From the NCBI GenBank assembly GCA_009760855.2, contig WPIO01000027.1:3972501-4036500 (forward strand): a stretch of 64,000 nucleotides of DNA. Reading direction: 5' to 3'. Position numbers and translations under genes: made by a program. This DNA comes from Cristatella mucedo. Lineage: Eukaryota; Bryozoa; Phylactolaemata; Cristatellidae. Position 1 is the stretch's first letter; every line of letters begins with the position of its first letter. The notes under the pieces are model-generated. The model did no database searches, was not told the origin of the DNA, and saw only the letters and a program-made list of their open reading frames with translations. Below are positions 1 to 11,534 of the stretch, piece after piece.

Positions 1-478
1 TTTTCGAAAAATTTGTGTATGAGTAAAACCGATAACTAAAATTATAATAACGTAGCGGTTAAACAGTTTTTCCTTATCTTGTACCACAACCATTAAGGTT
101 GAATTTAAATCCACCATGCCCAAGTCGTGGCTATGCCTGCATTTCTGCACCCCTCGCCTTCAAGGCTGGGCATTACTCAAATCTTCAATTATGATTGGCT
201 GGTCTGTAGGACGACTGGCGGGAGTTGTCCCCCTTCAGAATGGCCAGTGCTGGCTCATTAGGCTTGTGGACCGGCACCTGCACGGTTCTCCGTGCAGCGA
301 GACTGGACATGCCGCTCAACAGCATCCTAAGCCCGCCGTGGCGCGGCTAGGACTTGGTAGACCGTTAGCGACCGCGGCGGTCCGCCCGACTGGCCCGCTT
401 GGAGTTTCGTCTCCCGGATTTTCGGGTAGCCGTTCAGTGGGCTGGCGCCATACAGTTATTTACAGCGTGATTGTACTG
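1..478 (+). other. 5' flank of the JmjC-like gene
   Basis: This stretch is richer in G+C than the introns that follow, and it precedes the first exon of the membrane JmjC-like gene. The exon-1 reading frame stays open upstream to an earlier ATG at 116. The residues it would add (Cys-, Gly- and Arg-rich) do not look like the family, and the hydrophobic anchor sits just after the ATG at 479, so I treat this part as promoter or 5' UTR. No clear TATA box was recognised. Confidence 0.4.
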
Positions 479-960
479 ATGGAGCGGTGTAAGGCCTTAG
501 CGTGCCGTCACAGCTGCGTTATATTCGCTTCTGTTGCGATTGTGGTAGCTGGCATCAGCATCTACAAAAAGGAATCTTATTTGGCGTTCTCATCCGACGG
601 CAACTCATGTCTCTTGCGGCTTCCACAGATTGTCAAGGAGTTCCTCAGACCCCCAGTTGACTGTGAGTTTTGTAGCAACTTAACTTTGGTGCTGAGACGG
701 CGGAATGTGACTATTGATGACTTCGAAAACCACTTTGCCTACAGTGGCTGGCCCCTGATAGTTGAAGACGGGATGCTAGTCTGGGGCGAATCGTGGAAAC
801 TTAATTTCAATACCCTCAGGAAGCTTCATGACGATAGCGGCCAGGCAAGCAGCGAGCACTGCCAGTTTTTCCCGTACCAGTCAGGATTCCACAGTTTGAC
901 CGATGTATTCAGGAGAACCGATGAGGAACTCGTTACCCGTGAGGCTTGGTATATAGGATG
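479..960 (+). CDS. JmjC-like gene, exon 1
   Basis: Encodes residues 1-160 and two bases of codon 161. It carries the N-terminal hydrophobic anchor, the Cys-rich ectodomain start and the CQFFPYQSGF block. It ends at TG|GTAAGT, a strong donor, and the Trp codon of WYIGW is completed by exon 2. Confidence 0.85.
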
Positions 961-3900
961 GTAAGTCATTGTTGCGCCTGCACCAAATCGCCTATTGAGT
1001 GCAGTTGGATCGTATGTCTACAGACTTTGCTTTTCGGATCCATTGGCACTTTAGCAAACGCCGATGTCATTTTTTTATTTACGCAGTCTCATTACAGATA
1101 GCCCATATACAGGGATCAGCTTACTCGTTAGTTTATTGTACAGCAGCATATTTTTGTCGAAGCTGCCTTATACCTTTCGGTTTCTGGACAAGGGGAGTGA
1201 GGTGGAGTCGCCAGCGTTGGCTTATGTGCATTGTTAGCAAATTGTAAATTTGTTTCTATGCAGCGCATCCAACCATCTTGCATGGAGCCGCACGTTTCAT
1301 CAGCTTAGTCAGAGACAATCTGCACATGCAAGCTATTCGATTGAGCTCTTCAAGACTGTTATGTTTATGTAATGCTCCATCCAGAGTCAGGCATAAGATC
1401 TTATGTAGCTATGTTTACACTTAGCTGTTATCACACTGATTTGGCAAAGATTGCCACGTCGATGTGTAGCCATGCCTAGCTACTCGACTTGCCTGAGGTA
1501 TGCCAGTCCGATAGGCCTTGCAGGCTTTGGTGGGACTGGAAGCTGTTATCGTCAGTATCGTCAGTAGTCTGGTGCTGCCATTGGGCAACATAACGATTGC
1601 CGGTCTTTTCCCCAGTAACTGGTTGTTGATTAATATCTGTGAGCTGCATGGCTTTCTCAGCATTTGCTGTGCAGTTAGTTGTACTATATTTCATATGTTT
1701 TGCTTCACTTGCTGATATTAATATTTGACATGTTTTATGTAATTTGCAAATGCCGTCCAGCTTGCATGCCTTTCTTAGTCTATCAGTGATATTCTTATCT
1801 AAAATCCTATCAATAATATATTATCTATAATAGTTTATCTATGTCGATCTTATCTCTAAAATTGGTATCCATGTTTTGTGTTCCTCAGCCTCCGAAGTGA
1901 TCTATATCGATTTTATCTATATATCGGTATTCATGGCTTGTGTTCCTCAGCCTACTCAGTCGTGCCCGACTTGGCTGATGGTCACGGTCAGTAGATGTGA
2001 CTTGAAATCTTCACCACGTCTCCGAAATGAAGGTTATAATTGCAGTTTTTGACATGCTGTGTAATATTCTATTGTTCTATATTCTAGTGTTCTATTGCCC
2101 GTGATCAGAGAACTGCAATAGATAATAAACTTGGTCGAGTTGACTGTAAAAGGTCCAATCAGTTGATTATCTCCCCACTATAGCTCACAGTCTCCACTTT
2201 AATACGATCAATCTGGAATGTACCTTCGCTGAGTTCATTCAGAAACTAGCACATGTGGAATTTTTTGTTTTTTGTCGTTTCTCAGTGGTCAGATGTGGAT
2301 CCACCTGTCCTACAGCTGTATAAATCTATAACCGAGGAGTTGTAGTGCATACAGCTGCAGGTAGGTAGATTGATCTAGTTATACCTACATGCGTTCCTTG
2401 TATTAGTCGGCTTGATCTAGTTATACCCAAGTCTGTAAATATCTAATTCTGGAGTCAGCTTCAGAAATTGCATTTACACCTCTGTGGTGCTGGTTAATTT
2501 CGCACTTTGCTTCTAAATTCGTGACATTTTCTTTCAAGGCAAGCTTGCGATCAAGACATAGTGGAAAAATTGAGGAAGTTCTACCAGAAGCCATATTTCC
2601 TTCCCAAGCACTCAGAAGGTGGCCGCTCAGACTGGATTTTCATTGGCTCGCCTGGATACGGTGCCGGCTTGCACGTAAGCAAGGCAATATATGTCTATCT
2701 CCTGACTGCTGCAATGCACAATAATGCAAGCCATTATAAATGGCTTGTAGAACTTGGGAATTTGACCTGAGCATGCAAGCACTGCTCGACGAAACACCAT
2801 ATCCCTAATTTGATCTTTTAGATCTGTTTGTGTGCACCGAAAGTCTTGAACTAGCTTGTGATTTGTGTCATCGCCTGCATTTACTTGGCATAATTTAAAT
2901 CTCAGCTAAAGATCACCTGTTCGGCTCAGCATTGTCTTGTGCCCATGAACTTGTCGTTGTGATCCAATGTACTGTTTGTGCATACCTGTGCATGATTTAA
3001 TGTATGCCACCAATCAATGGTCATACTAACCGGTTATCGTGAGTGCTTAATTGTGTACGTTTGCCTGCTTGTCTAAGCATGATATCATGCCTGTCACCGA
3101 CTCTTGGTTATTGCTTATCTTTCAGTGATTGTGAAGCTCCTGGATAGAGATTTGGTTTCGTCAAGGTGCCTTACTTAAGATTTATGCTACTATTATTATT
3201 ATTATTATTGAGTCCTTTGCCGTATTAACCACACTCGCACATGACAGCTCGCTCACTGACCATTCACTTTCCGGCCTAAACATTACGTAGTTAATTAAGA
3301 GATGCCACCCAATTTACGAAGAACCAGCTATACTGCCCAAATAGGCCACCGATCGGTTGCTCCCTGTCTCACCCGGTCTAGGCACCGATCTTATGCACTG
3401 ATCTCACGTCTGAAACAAGTGGGGGTTTCTAGCCTTTTTGTTAATGTTGTCAAGTCAGGTATCGAGTTTAAGGCTTTGGGAGCATACTAGCTGAGCTATC
3501 TTACTGCCAGACGTTCTCTAGTCGATTGTGCTGCTTTTTTGAAACTACCTGGCACTGAGCAAATAAATCCTACAAACGTTTAGTCGCACTGCTGACCTGA
3601 TCGGTATATTGAAGTAAGCTGGCTGGCCTATCTATGAGCGACGATGCATACTGCTTATCGGTTGTCGGAATAGGGGCAACCAGTGGTAAACTGTGAAGAA
3701 CCGTTTCCATAACCCTAACACAAAAAGCCTAGGTGAAATGGTACAGGCCATCGGCACAGCCGAGCTCGAGGGACTGCCAGGCAGTAGTGAACTGGGAAGT
3801 CGCCAGTCTCCTTAAGAATTTCTTGTAATATTTAGACGTTAAGTCATTAGGTCACTGTGCATGCTGCTTCTTCCACTAATACGCTACCACTGCAAGTAGA

Positions 3901-6900
3901 TCACACATGCACACATGTACACATGAACTGGTCAGCACACCTTTAGCTATCTCCACATCATACAAAAGTCAGCTATGCTTTTGGTTGTCTGGAGTAATTA
4001 TGCTGTGAAGAAATGCTTTGCTTCTTTGGCAGCTTCACCAGCGCAAGATACAGCCTTGCCAACTTTGGTCTAAAGCTTAAGCGAGAATATGCTTGCTTAC
4101 ACTGTGCCTGCTGCTTGTGGATGTTGCTACCAATCATTTGCTAATGCTTTCTTCCGAGCATCTGTAAATTCCCTAGAAAGAGATTCAGTTCTCTGAGGGT
4201 GCTATACAAATTTATTATTATTATTGTTAAGGGGTATGTCAAAACTTTATGTTCCCATCCTTCTGTATTGTCAAGCAAAGATATCAACAGCTTCTGATCC
4301 TTTGATTGATCGGAGTGGTCTGTTCCAGTTTCTTCAAATTGCACCTCACTGCCACTTTTGCAATGCCAAGTTTCTTCGAAATTGCTCGTTAAAAATATAT
4401 CATCCTTAGCCACTTTGCAATGCTGTTGTCTGCATACTCGTGCATGCGCTGCAGGCTGCTGCGGTGGCGGCTCATATCGCTGTACCTCAATGCACTAGCT
4501 CATTCTGTATCGGTCTCAAGCTCTGACGTCTAGCCTCCCTGCTATCTATGATTCGCTTCGTGCAAACGACTAGCTCGTCAACGAAGCTTCTGCACGTGTG
4601 AGCCAACCTCAGCCGTGACTCCTGAGACGGCTGATAGACCGAGGTGGGGGTCCCCGAAACGAAGCCTTCCCGTGCCAGCCGGTCTAGCTCGAGCTGGTGC
4701 AATACCGACGTCCCAGACACTTGCCCAGTAGACTCGGTAGTCAAGGGCAGGTATGGTGGTCGTAAGATTGACCTTACGAGTGACCTCGACCTTACCAGGG
4801 AAAGCCATCATAGGAAGGGAGAAGGGGCTTGTCTGGCTACCTTGCCACCACTGATGTACACATACACACACACATTGTGTGTGTGGTGTGTGTGTGTGCG
4901 TGCGTGCGCGCGCACATAATTCATTTGTATAGCATCTCAAGAGAACTTGATCTCTATTCTGGCGCATCACATATGCCACGGGGCTTGAGCCCACGACCTC
5001 GGCCAAACTTTGGTCCAGAGGAGCACCTAACCGTGTGGCCAAACCAGCTCGGCTAGTTCACGGCGGTCTGGGCCTGCTGCTTCCCTCCTCTTTATGCCCA
5101 CGGTGGACTGGCATTGCTCGAGAGAGAGGGCAGAATAATAAGAATACACATAGTAATCATATTAATAATAATATTTACCTTATGTGAGCCACCGTAAGAG
5201 AATCAAATCTCTACCCAGATGTGATAACCCAGAGTTCACAAGCATCGTATCGTATCGTATCTTCTACAAGCATGCAAGTGCTTATGATAAGACTCTCAGA
5301 GCGGCTGGTTTGTAAGAACCCTGTTTAGTGACATGCCCTTAATCATGCACAGGTAAGCAACAAAGCTTATAGCATCAAAAAGAGAATTTCACTGGGGTGC
5401 AGATCAAGCTTAGCAGAACATCGTGCATCTTTAGCTAAGACTTAGGTAATGCAAAGTCAATGCAGATAACTGCAGAAGCTGGAAGCATCTTCCAGACTTT
5501 TAGTGCATTGGAACTCAAAGCCCAATAATAATAATACATTTGTTTAGTGCCCTCAGAGAAATGAATCTCTTCTTTGCACTTTACAGATGCTGTCTTAACC
5601 AAATGATTGGTAATACAATCCGAATGCAGCAGGCACAGAATAAGAAGGTACATGCACACGGGAGATGAATCATAAAGACTCACACAAACATCAATTTCAT
5701 GCGGGTAATGCCAAAACTGCACGAATCCTTGTAATGGATGATACTCGAGCACTGATTTGCGAAGTGGTCAGATGTGTGGGTTGGTGCAAGTGAGTAAAGC
5801 CCCTGTACGTCTGTGAGAGAGCTTTGAAGTCGATTCGATACTTGATAGGGAGCTAGTGCAGCACAGATGGAAAAGGTGTGATCAGTGCCTTGCTTGCTGC
5901 ATCCTTTGCTGTAGGTTCCTGATTCAAATTGAATAACACGGGACCGTAAAGGTTAGTATTTAGGTGCTACAATGGTCAGTGCCAAGATTACCATAAGCCG
6001 GTTCTGCATAGAATTACTCACTTGTATATTGAAGTCGGGTCCAATATGTGCATGCATCTTGTCTTGCCGAGCGATGGAGGACTTGATCGGGTAAATATTC
6101 ACAGGACAGACCCTGCCAGGTGTCTTGCTGCCTACATAGTGACGTTTTCACAACAGAAGCTGAGGGTACACAGGTTGTCGAGTGATTTGCATGCAAGTTA
6201 AGGAAGAAATGCAGCTAGTAGAGGCTAGGTCCAATGTTGCCGAGTGGTTGGCACTGCTGGAGTCAGTAGCAGTTGTACTATGTACGACTACTGGGGCACC
6301 AACCTGCTGCTAGGCCGTTGCATGTTCTACACAATGGTGTAGGTCTTGTGAAATGTAGTCATCACCCATAAGATATACAGGAACCAATGTATCTGAAGGC
6401 TGGCCATAGCACAGTAAATCTGATTAACTTGGATTGTTTAACTGCATCTAGCACGTGAATGTTACTTTTAACAAGAATAATAATAATAGGGTGAAGCTGA
6501 AATTATAGCATCGGCAAACTGCATTGCTGTATTAATAGTATGTACTAGAGTAAATGATAATAATAATAATACATTTAATATAGCACCCTCAGAAAACTCA
6601 ATCTCTTTCTAGGCACTTTACATTTGCTGCAAAGGAAGCACGATCGAATGGTTAGTGGTATCATGCTCAATAAATAACAAGGATAACATGATTAAGGGTG
6701 ACATGAACAGGGTCAGCATGCAGGTATGGTTAGTGGCAGCATGCACAGTGTCAGCGTGTAAGCACATAATGGTCGAATCACAGAGTCCCACTAAATGCTG
6801 TGATGAATAGATGTGTTTTTAGTTTCTTTTTAAATGTGGTCAAGTCAAGAGATGTCGTGACGCAAATCGGGATTGAGTACCAGGCTTTGGGAGCGTACCA

Positions 6901-9900
6901 ACTAAAGGCACGACTTCAAAGGATTTGAGGTGTGTATGGAGTATAGGTAAACAGTTAGATTCCGATAAGCACGTGGTACCATGCTTAGCCTGGTGGGGGA
7001 GTAGATCTGATAGGTAGGCTGGAGCCAAAGAATGAAGAGACTTAAAAGTGAATGACAAAACCTTGAAGTCGATGCATTGCTTGAGCCAATGCAGGTCGGC
7101 GAGAAGTGGCAAGATGTGGCAACTGCCACGCTCACGACAGACAAAACTAGCTGCAAAGTTTTGCACCAGCTGTAAGTGCCTGATTGCACAGCCCAGTAGA
7201 CCAGCAAGAAGTGAGTTGCAGAAGTCAAAACAGGATGTCACAAATGAATGGACCAACTTAGATGTGGTATCCCTGTCTAAACAAACCCGAATCTTAGCAA
7301 TTTTATGTAGCTGAAAGTAGCGAGACTTGACTGTAGGGCTGATGTGGTCATCTAATGAACGTCACTTTGGAACTTAGCACCTATATTTCGTGCAGATTCA
7401 ACAGGAAATATGCTGGCAGAGCCGACATTGAGCGTTGTGTTTATCCATGTCTGAATCACACTTGGTTTGCCCATAACTAGTCGGCTATCATTCAGTTAAA
7501 GACTGTTTGCTACCATCCATTTTTAGATCTCATCAATACATGCAGTAAGGGAGTTGAGAGAATTTGACATGCTGGTGGGCTGGGAGGGGTCAAAGCAAAG
7601 ATACGAGCGAGTGTCATCTGCATAGAAATCAAAGCCTATATTGTGCCTGGCAATTACTTCGGCAAGAAGGAGACTATAAATCGTGAAAAAATGGGACCCT
7701 GCACAGAACCCTGAGGTACCCCATATTTCAGAGGCTCCTCGGATGATTTTTGTCCATTCACATCAGTACTCAGGAGTCTCCCACTATGATAGGACCTTAA
7801 CCGCTGCAGAGTCTTCATATGCCTGTCGATGGACAGTTAGTCCGGATCTTTTGTATGCTTTTTCAAGCTTTCGTTTAGTAGACTTGGCTAGTTTAATGCG
7901 TGTGGTAAACCATAGGCCTACTGGGCGAGGTCTCACAGTTTGCTTAATCAGAGGTGCAAACTCTTCGATCATGTCAGCTAGTGTCGTGTTGTAGCAATCT
8001 ACCAATGATTGGTCGGAAGGGGGATTGAACAGCAGAGGCAAAGCAGATATCCTCTCATGGGCAGCTTCGATGTGAAAGGTCTTGTAGTTTCACAATTCAC
8101 GTGTGATTTTATCACTTGCCAGATACGTGCACATACCATTACTAACTTGCCTGTTCCAATAAATGCCCTTTGGCGCCGGCAATAGATGGATTGATAGTCA
8201 TTTGAAACGAGGCCACATCAATATAAAGAATATCTCGCTATTGTCTCAATTGACTTTCCAGCGCTCATTCATCCTGTTGCAGATTTGACAGGTATATACA
8301 TTTGTAGTGTATGGTGGTACAGTTCGTAGCTTTACAGTAATAAACATTCGGCATAGCGAAGATGCTTGCATTGTATTATCGAGCTGCCGAGTATTATGGC
8401 TAGGCGGTGGTACCTTGTCGATATGTCTTGCTGTTGCCCGGTCCAGGTTGGTGGGCGTAGTGATCTTTGTTCATAGCATGTAGTAACACACACATCTAGG
8501 GCTTGCTTACAGGGGAAGTAAGATTCTTCTGGACTAAAAAAAATTCCCTCTCAGTTAAACACTGTCGACTCAATCAGGGGGCTCTTCGAAGTAATGATTG
8601 TCTTGTCGTTTTGAACTGTGTTGTGGCGAACACATAAAGTGGACTATTCAGTGGCGGCTGTGTATGAAAGCTCGTGTCAATCACGGGCAATTAGAAGCAA
8701 TGCCCCTCCATTCCAAAGTCACCCGTGGTGAACGTGTGCTGAATTCGACACACTTTGGATGCTGTAATCCTAAATAGTCCTGAAGTTTGTTCATCGTTTG
8801 CTGCTTTACACAATGGCTGCTTTCTGCATGTAGATAGATGACGTTCGTAACCCGTCATGGCAAGCCCAGCTGACAGGCACAAAGGAATGGACTCTTCAGC
8901 CGCCGCCTGAGTGCTACTTTCGATGTCACGGAGAGCTTACTTTTACAGTAAAGCCGGGGGAAATATGTGAGTATGTCACATTTGTGAAGGATCAGCAGAA
9001 GCTCGTACAGGCCCCCCTCCCCCTGCAGAGGGTGCACCACTCCCTTACCATGTCTGCCTGCGTAGGGTGCATCTTTTTTACCTCTGCTGTGTTGTCTTAA
9101 TACCCTGTATGTGCTCACTATTCAATTGCTAAACCTGACACAGTTCAGAAGCAGCTCTAGGCTTACGACGTCCTTCCTGCAGCCAGTCCTACCTTCAGTT
9201 CCTATCTACATTTATAGTGCTGTACTCCGAAGAACCATCGGATTTTCTCGATACTAGTCAGAAAACTATAATAGTGCTAAGCAATTTTGGGAATGCTGTT
9301 GCAGATGGTTAATCGTTTCTTATTGAATAGGACCTCTGCATACATGCACCTGTATAGCTGCCCTGGTATGCAGCACGTGGTCGTCACTCTCGGGCCCTAC
9401 ATCTAGTGCTGTTAGTAAACAGTGGCAGCTGGTGTCTCAGTCGAACTGTCCTCCCCCCACTCCCACCACCCCCCCCCCGATAGTGAGGTTCGAGCGGAGA
9501 TGATGATTACGTCGCACCTTTCTGCTTGAAGACACAGACCTTTCCGTTATTCGGGGTGGGGAGCATTTGGGCTTCATAATGCCTCCCTCACCCACTGTAT
9601 GGGATTCATGGTCTCTATCCCCCCCCCCCCAGAAGCCAGGGTTTTGGCTTCAGAGCTAAACAGTGATGCTGAATGCTCGTAACCAGGCGTGAGCAGAGTA
9701 CTTACGTCCTAATGCATGCACTCTAATCAACTCGGAGCAGCCAAGTGGTTGCCATGCCACTCGTTTTTATAGTGGGCGTGCTATGGAGAGGGCAACACTA
9801 GCTATCATGCAATCTCGATGTATTTGTGTGAAAATAAGTTTTCGAGCAGTTTCGACTTCTGGGGCGTCCATTTCGGTTTTTCAAGGACGTGCTCGTCAGT

Positions 9901-11534
9901 TGTGCATGGAATATTGAACGAACATTGCTTTCTTTAATGCTTCGGTCAAAAGCCACTATTGCCTTGACTTCAGCTGTAACAAACAAGTTTAGTGCTCTGA
10001 TTTGAGCAGGCATTTGCATAATATGTGGCCTATGGCATCATCAAGTGCTAATTTCAGTGTGCTTTTTGGTTTTGCAACATCCAACAATCTTTTGGGTTGA
10101 TGTTGTCACATTACGAAATTTTAACATAGTTTTACTTGTTATCTGTAACTACCGTGTTCATGCTAAGACCTTAGTTAACTTATCAGGTGAAACACGCGGG
10201 ACAAGCAAATCTTGCAGCATTTCCTGGCCAACTTCCAACGTAATTGCCTCTTGATAATTATTTTGTGGCACGGTCAGACCGATGCAAAGTAAGACTTACT
10301 GGATGGGGAGAGTAGACCCTCTCAAAAAGTGGTGGGAGCAAAAGAAGAAGCTGCTTAAGCTGCATGTACACTGGCGAATGTGGCGAGACGAGTTGACCAT
10401 GAACTTTTCTCGAGTGAAAACTAGCATTCAACCAGCCATGTCTACAATGTGTAGTAGTTTGCAGTCGAGACTGGTTTCACCGACGGGTTGGCGCTGGTAC
10501 ATTTGCTCTCATTTGCCAACAAGAGAGATCTCAGAATTAAGGTCGTATAATTTTCTCATTTGGCTGCAAATGGAAATCAAGCATAGGCCATCCACGGCAC
10601 GTATCTTCTACCGACTATATGAACTTTTATACTAGTCGCCGAAAATTGAGCTGCCATCCTTCTACAGGCTGCTTTCTATATCAATACATTTCTTTATTCC
10701 GAACTCTGGCAGTCACGTGGACTGGTCTCCCCAAGCAGTGCCTCCGAGGCATACATATTGCTTTTTGGGTCTGTTCTTGATTGGTCGGCTGCCTTAGAAG
10801 TCTCCTATCTACGGCCAAGAAGTACACCGCTCGGCTAATTCCTCAAACCCTGCCTGCGTGACAGGTCCTTCCCAAATCAGCAACTAGTTCCCGCCTATTA
10901 CCAGTCAAAACTGATGACGTAGCCTCAAGTTATCAGGTGTCTTGACTTTGACCGTTCGCCAGTGCATGTGCAGCTTTACAATGTGTACAGACAAAAATAA
11001 ATCCATGTATAATCAAAAAGATCAAAGGGCCAAAAAAGAAGGAAATATAGATTCCAGTTAGGGTGGAACAGGGATCAAGTCTCTGATCTTACCAAAAAAG
11101 AATTTAGCAAATACTAATTTGTCTTTGTTAAACCTTCATCCAACATTTTAGCTTAAACTGCTCTAGGGCTACAGAAATCCATTACCAGCTATGCAAGTGG
11201 GACATGATGCAGTCATCCAAATTGATTATCCAAATTTGGTTAATCAGAAAAAAGGGACAACGGTTTGTAGATGTGGTGGTACTCTTTACAGCTAACCCCA
11301 TGTGCATTGGCTCTTCTAGCTGCATCTCTTAGCAGATGAATACTCTTGTCTAATATTATCACGGCTGGACCATTTGCACTGTTTTCTCTGATTTCTGCAT
11401 TTTTCGTGAACATTGAGATAATGGTGTCGGTTGACTTTGTCGTTTTAGTTGTTTTCGACTCCAATAAATGGTACCATTCAACAAAAGTTGTCGGCAAAGA
11501 GATCAGCATGTCTATAGGTTCGGAATATGACTAA
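479..11534 (+). CDS. Membrane-anchored cupin/JmjC-like protein (complete four-exon gene)
   Basis: Exons 479-960, 2539-2674, 8834-8966 and 11449-11534 join in frame to a 278-residue protein ending in TAA. Residues about 10-30 form one hydrophobic segment followed by Lys-Lys, so it is probably a type II membrane protein. The rest matches a cupin/JmjC-like layout: a Cys-rich lead (DCEFCSNLT), CQFFPYQSGF, WYIGW, KPYFLP, DWIFIGSPGYGAGLH, SWQAQLTGTKEWTLQPPPEC, GEIFVFDSNKWYHST and the C-terminus IGSEYD. H206 and D208 (HID) with H260 (WYHS) look like the 2-His-1-carboxylate iron triad of Fe(II)/2-oxoglutarate dioxygenases, so hydroxylase or demethylase activity is plausible but inferred. I recall similar uncharacterised proteins in invertebrates but cannot give a name. 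Introns 2 and 3 carry repeats. The start at 479 is chosen because the hydrophobic anchor follows it. Confidence 0.88.
961..2538 (+). other. Intron 1 of the JmjC-like gene
   Basis: About 1.6 kb with no recognisable gene or mobile element. It contains a degenerate tandem repeat of about 55 bases (near 1838-1890 and 1897-1951), both units ending in TGTTCCTCAGCCT. A short direct repeat TTGATCTAGTTATACC occurs near 2369 and 2411. It ends in TTTCTTTCAAG, the exon 2 acceptor. Confidence 0.7.
2539..2674 (+). CDS. JmjC-like gene, exon 2
   Basis: Completes the Trp codon and encodes WQACDQDIVEKLRKFYQ, KPYFLPKHSEGG and DWIFIGSPGYGAGLH. The last codon is the first metal-ligand His (H206). The donor is CAC|GTAAGC, phase 0. 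Confidence 0.88.
3191..3209 (+). repeat. (ATT)n microsatellite
   Basis: Short ATT run. In this window such runs usually mark the 3' end of LINE-A copies, although little LINE sequence is left beside this one. Confidence 0.75.
3300..3560 (-). mobile_element. LINE-A fragment
   Basis: The part near 3402-3500 matches the antisense of the LINE-A C-terminal region seen at 51160-51260, including the words TCAAGTCAGG and GGCTTTGGGAGCATA. It is a short decayed remnant with no usable frame. Confidence 0.55.
4150..4228 (+). mobile_element. LINE-A 3' end fragment
   Basis: Carries the 3' signature CCTAGAAAGAGATTCAGTTC, then CTCTGAGGGTGCTATACAAA and an ATT run, exactly as at the ends of the larger LINE-A copies. 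Confidence 0.65.
4858..4917. repeat. CA/TG alternating purine-pyrimidine repeat
   Basis: A CA tract runs straight into a TG tract (CACACACATTGTGTGTGTG), then TGCG and CGCG steps. It can fold on itself and is a candidate for left-handed DNA. It adjoins the SINE-A copy at 4918. Confidence 0.85.
4918..5048 (-). mobile_element. SINE-A copy
   Basis: Read on the minus strand it starts with a tRNA-like head containing GGTTTGGCCACACGGTTAGG, then a B-box-like AGGTCGTGGGCTCAAGCCC. It ends with AGAGATCAAGTTCTCTTGAG, close to the LINE-A 3' end. It is a decayed copy. Confidence 0.65.
5241..5262. repeat. Short CGTAT tandem repeat
   Basis: Pentamer CGTAT repeated about four times (ATCGTATCGTATCGTATC). Minor simple repeat inside intron 2. 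Confidence 0.7.
5520..5900 (-). mobile_element. LINE-A 3' fragment
   Basis: Begins with AATAATAATA and GTGCCCTCAGAGAAATGAAT, the reverse complement of the LINE-A 3' end. Weak similarity continues to about 5900. No intact frame. Confidence 0.55.
6558..8050 (-). pseudogene. LINE-A copy, reverse-transcriptase C-terminal part, decayed
   Basis: Starts at the 3' tail (TAA)n with AGCACCCTCAGAAAACTCAA. Reading upstream on the minus strand it encodes SCFDFCNSLLAGLLGCAIRH, LADLHWLKQCIDFK and LAPAYLSDLLPHQAKH, which match the C-terminal part of non-LTR retrotransposon reverse transcriptases. A further stretch near 7784-8041 has the words LIKQTVRPRPVGLWFTTRIK and KLAKSTKRKLEKAYKRS, the region before the reverse transcriptase core. 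Frames are broken by stops and shifts, so it is dead. Confidence 0.85.
8834..8966 (+). CDS. JmjC-like gene, exon 3
   Basis: Preceded by TTTCTGCATGTAG. It encodes IDDVRNPSWQAQLTGTKEW, TLQPPPECYFRCHGELTFTV and KPGEI, then one base of codon 251. Its second residue D208 completes the HxD metal motif begun by the last codon of exon 2. The donor is AT|GTGAGT. Confidence 0.88.
8967..11448 (+). other. Intron 3 of the JmjC-like gene
   Basis: About 2.5 kb with no recognised mobile element. It has runs of C near 9450-9480 and 9620-9631. A 117-codon open frame at 10282-10635 is Trp-, Lys- and Arg-rich and I do not recognise it; it has no splice or homology support. It ends in GTCGTTTTAG, the exon 4 acceptor. 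Confidence 0.6.
11449..11534 (+). CDS. JmjC-like gene, exon 4 (terminal)
   Basis: Completes codon 251 as Phe and encodes VFDSNKWYHSTKVVGKEI then SMSIGSEYD and the stop TAA. H260 in WYHS is the likely distal metal ligand. Phase matches exon 3. Confidence 0.88.

Larger units (their letters stand above)
2675..8833 (+). other. Intron 2 of the JmjC-like gene, repeat-rich
   Basis: A 6.2-kb intron. It holds LINE-A fragments (3300-3560, 4150-4228, 5520-5900, 6558-8050), a SINE-A copy on the minus strand (4918-5048) and CA/TG repeats near 4860-4917. The stretches 2675-3180, 3560-4150, 5900-6550 and 8050-8830 show nothing I can assign. Open frames here are short and read through repeats. Confidence 0.65.

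Noticed and set aside
116-478. Upstream extension of the JmjC-like protein to an earlier ATG at 116
   Set aside because: The added 121 residues are Arg/Cys/Gly-rich and unlike the family, and the membrane anchor follows the ATG at 479.
10282-10635. 117-codon plus-strand frame in intron 3 of the JmjC-like gene
   Set aside because: Unrecognised, no splice or homology support, and length within chance expectation.
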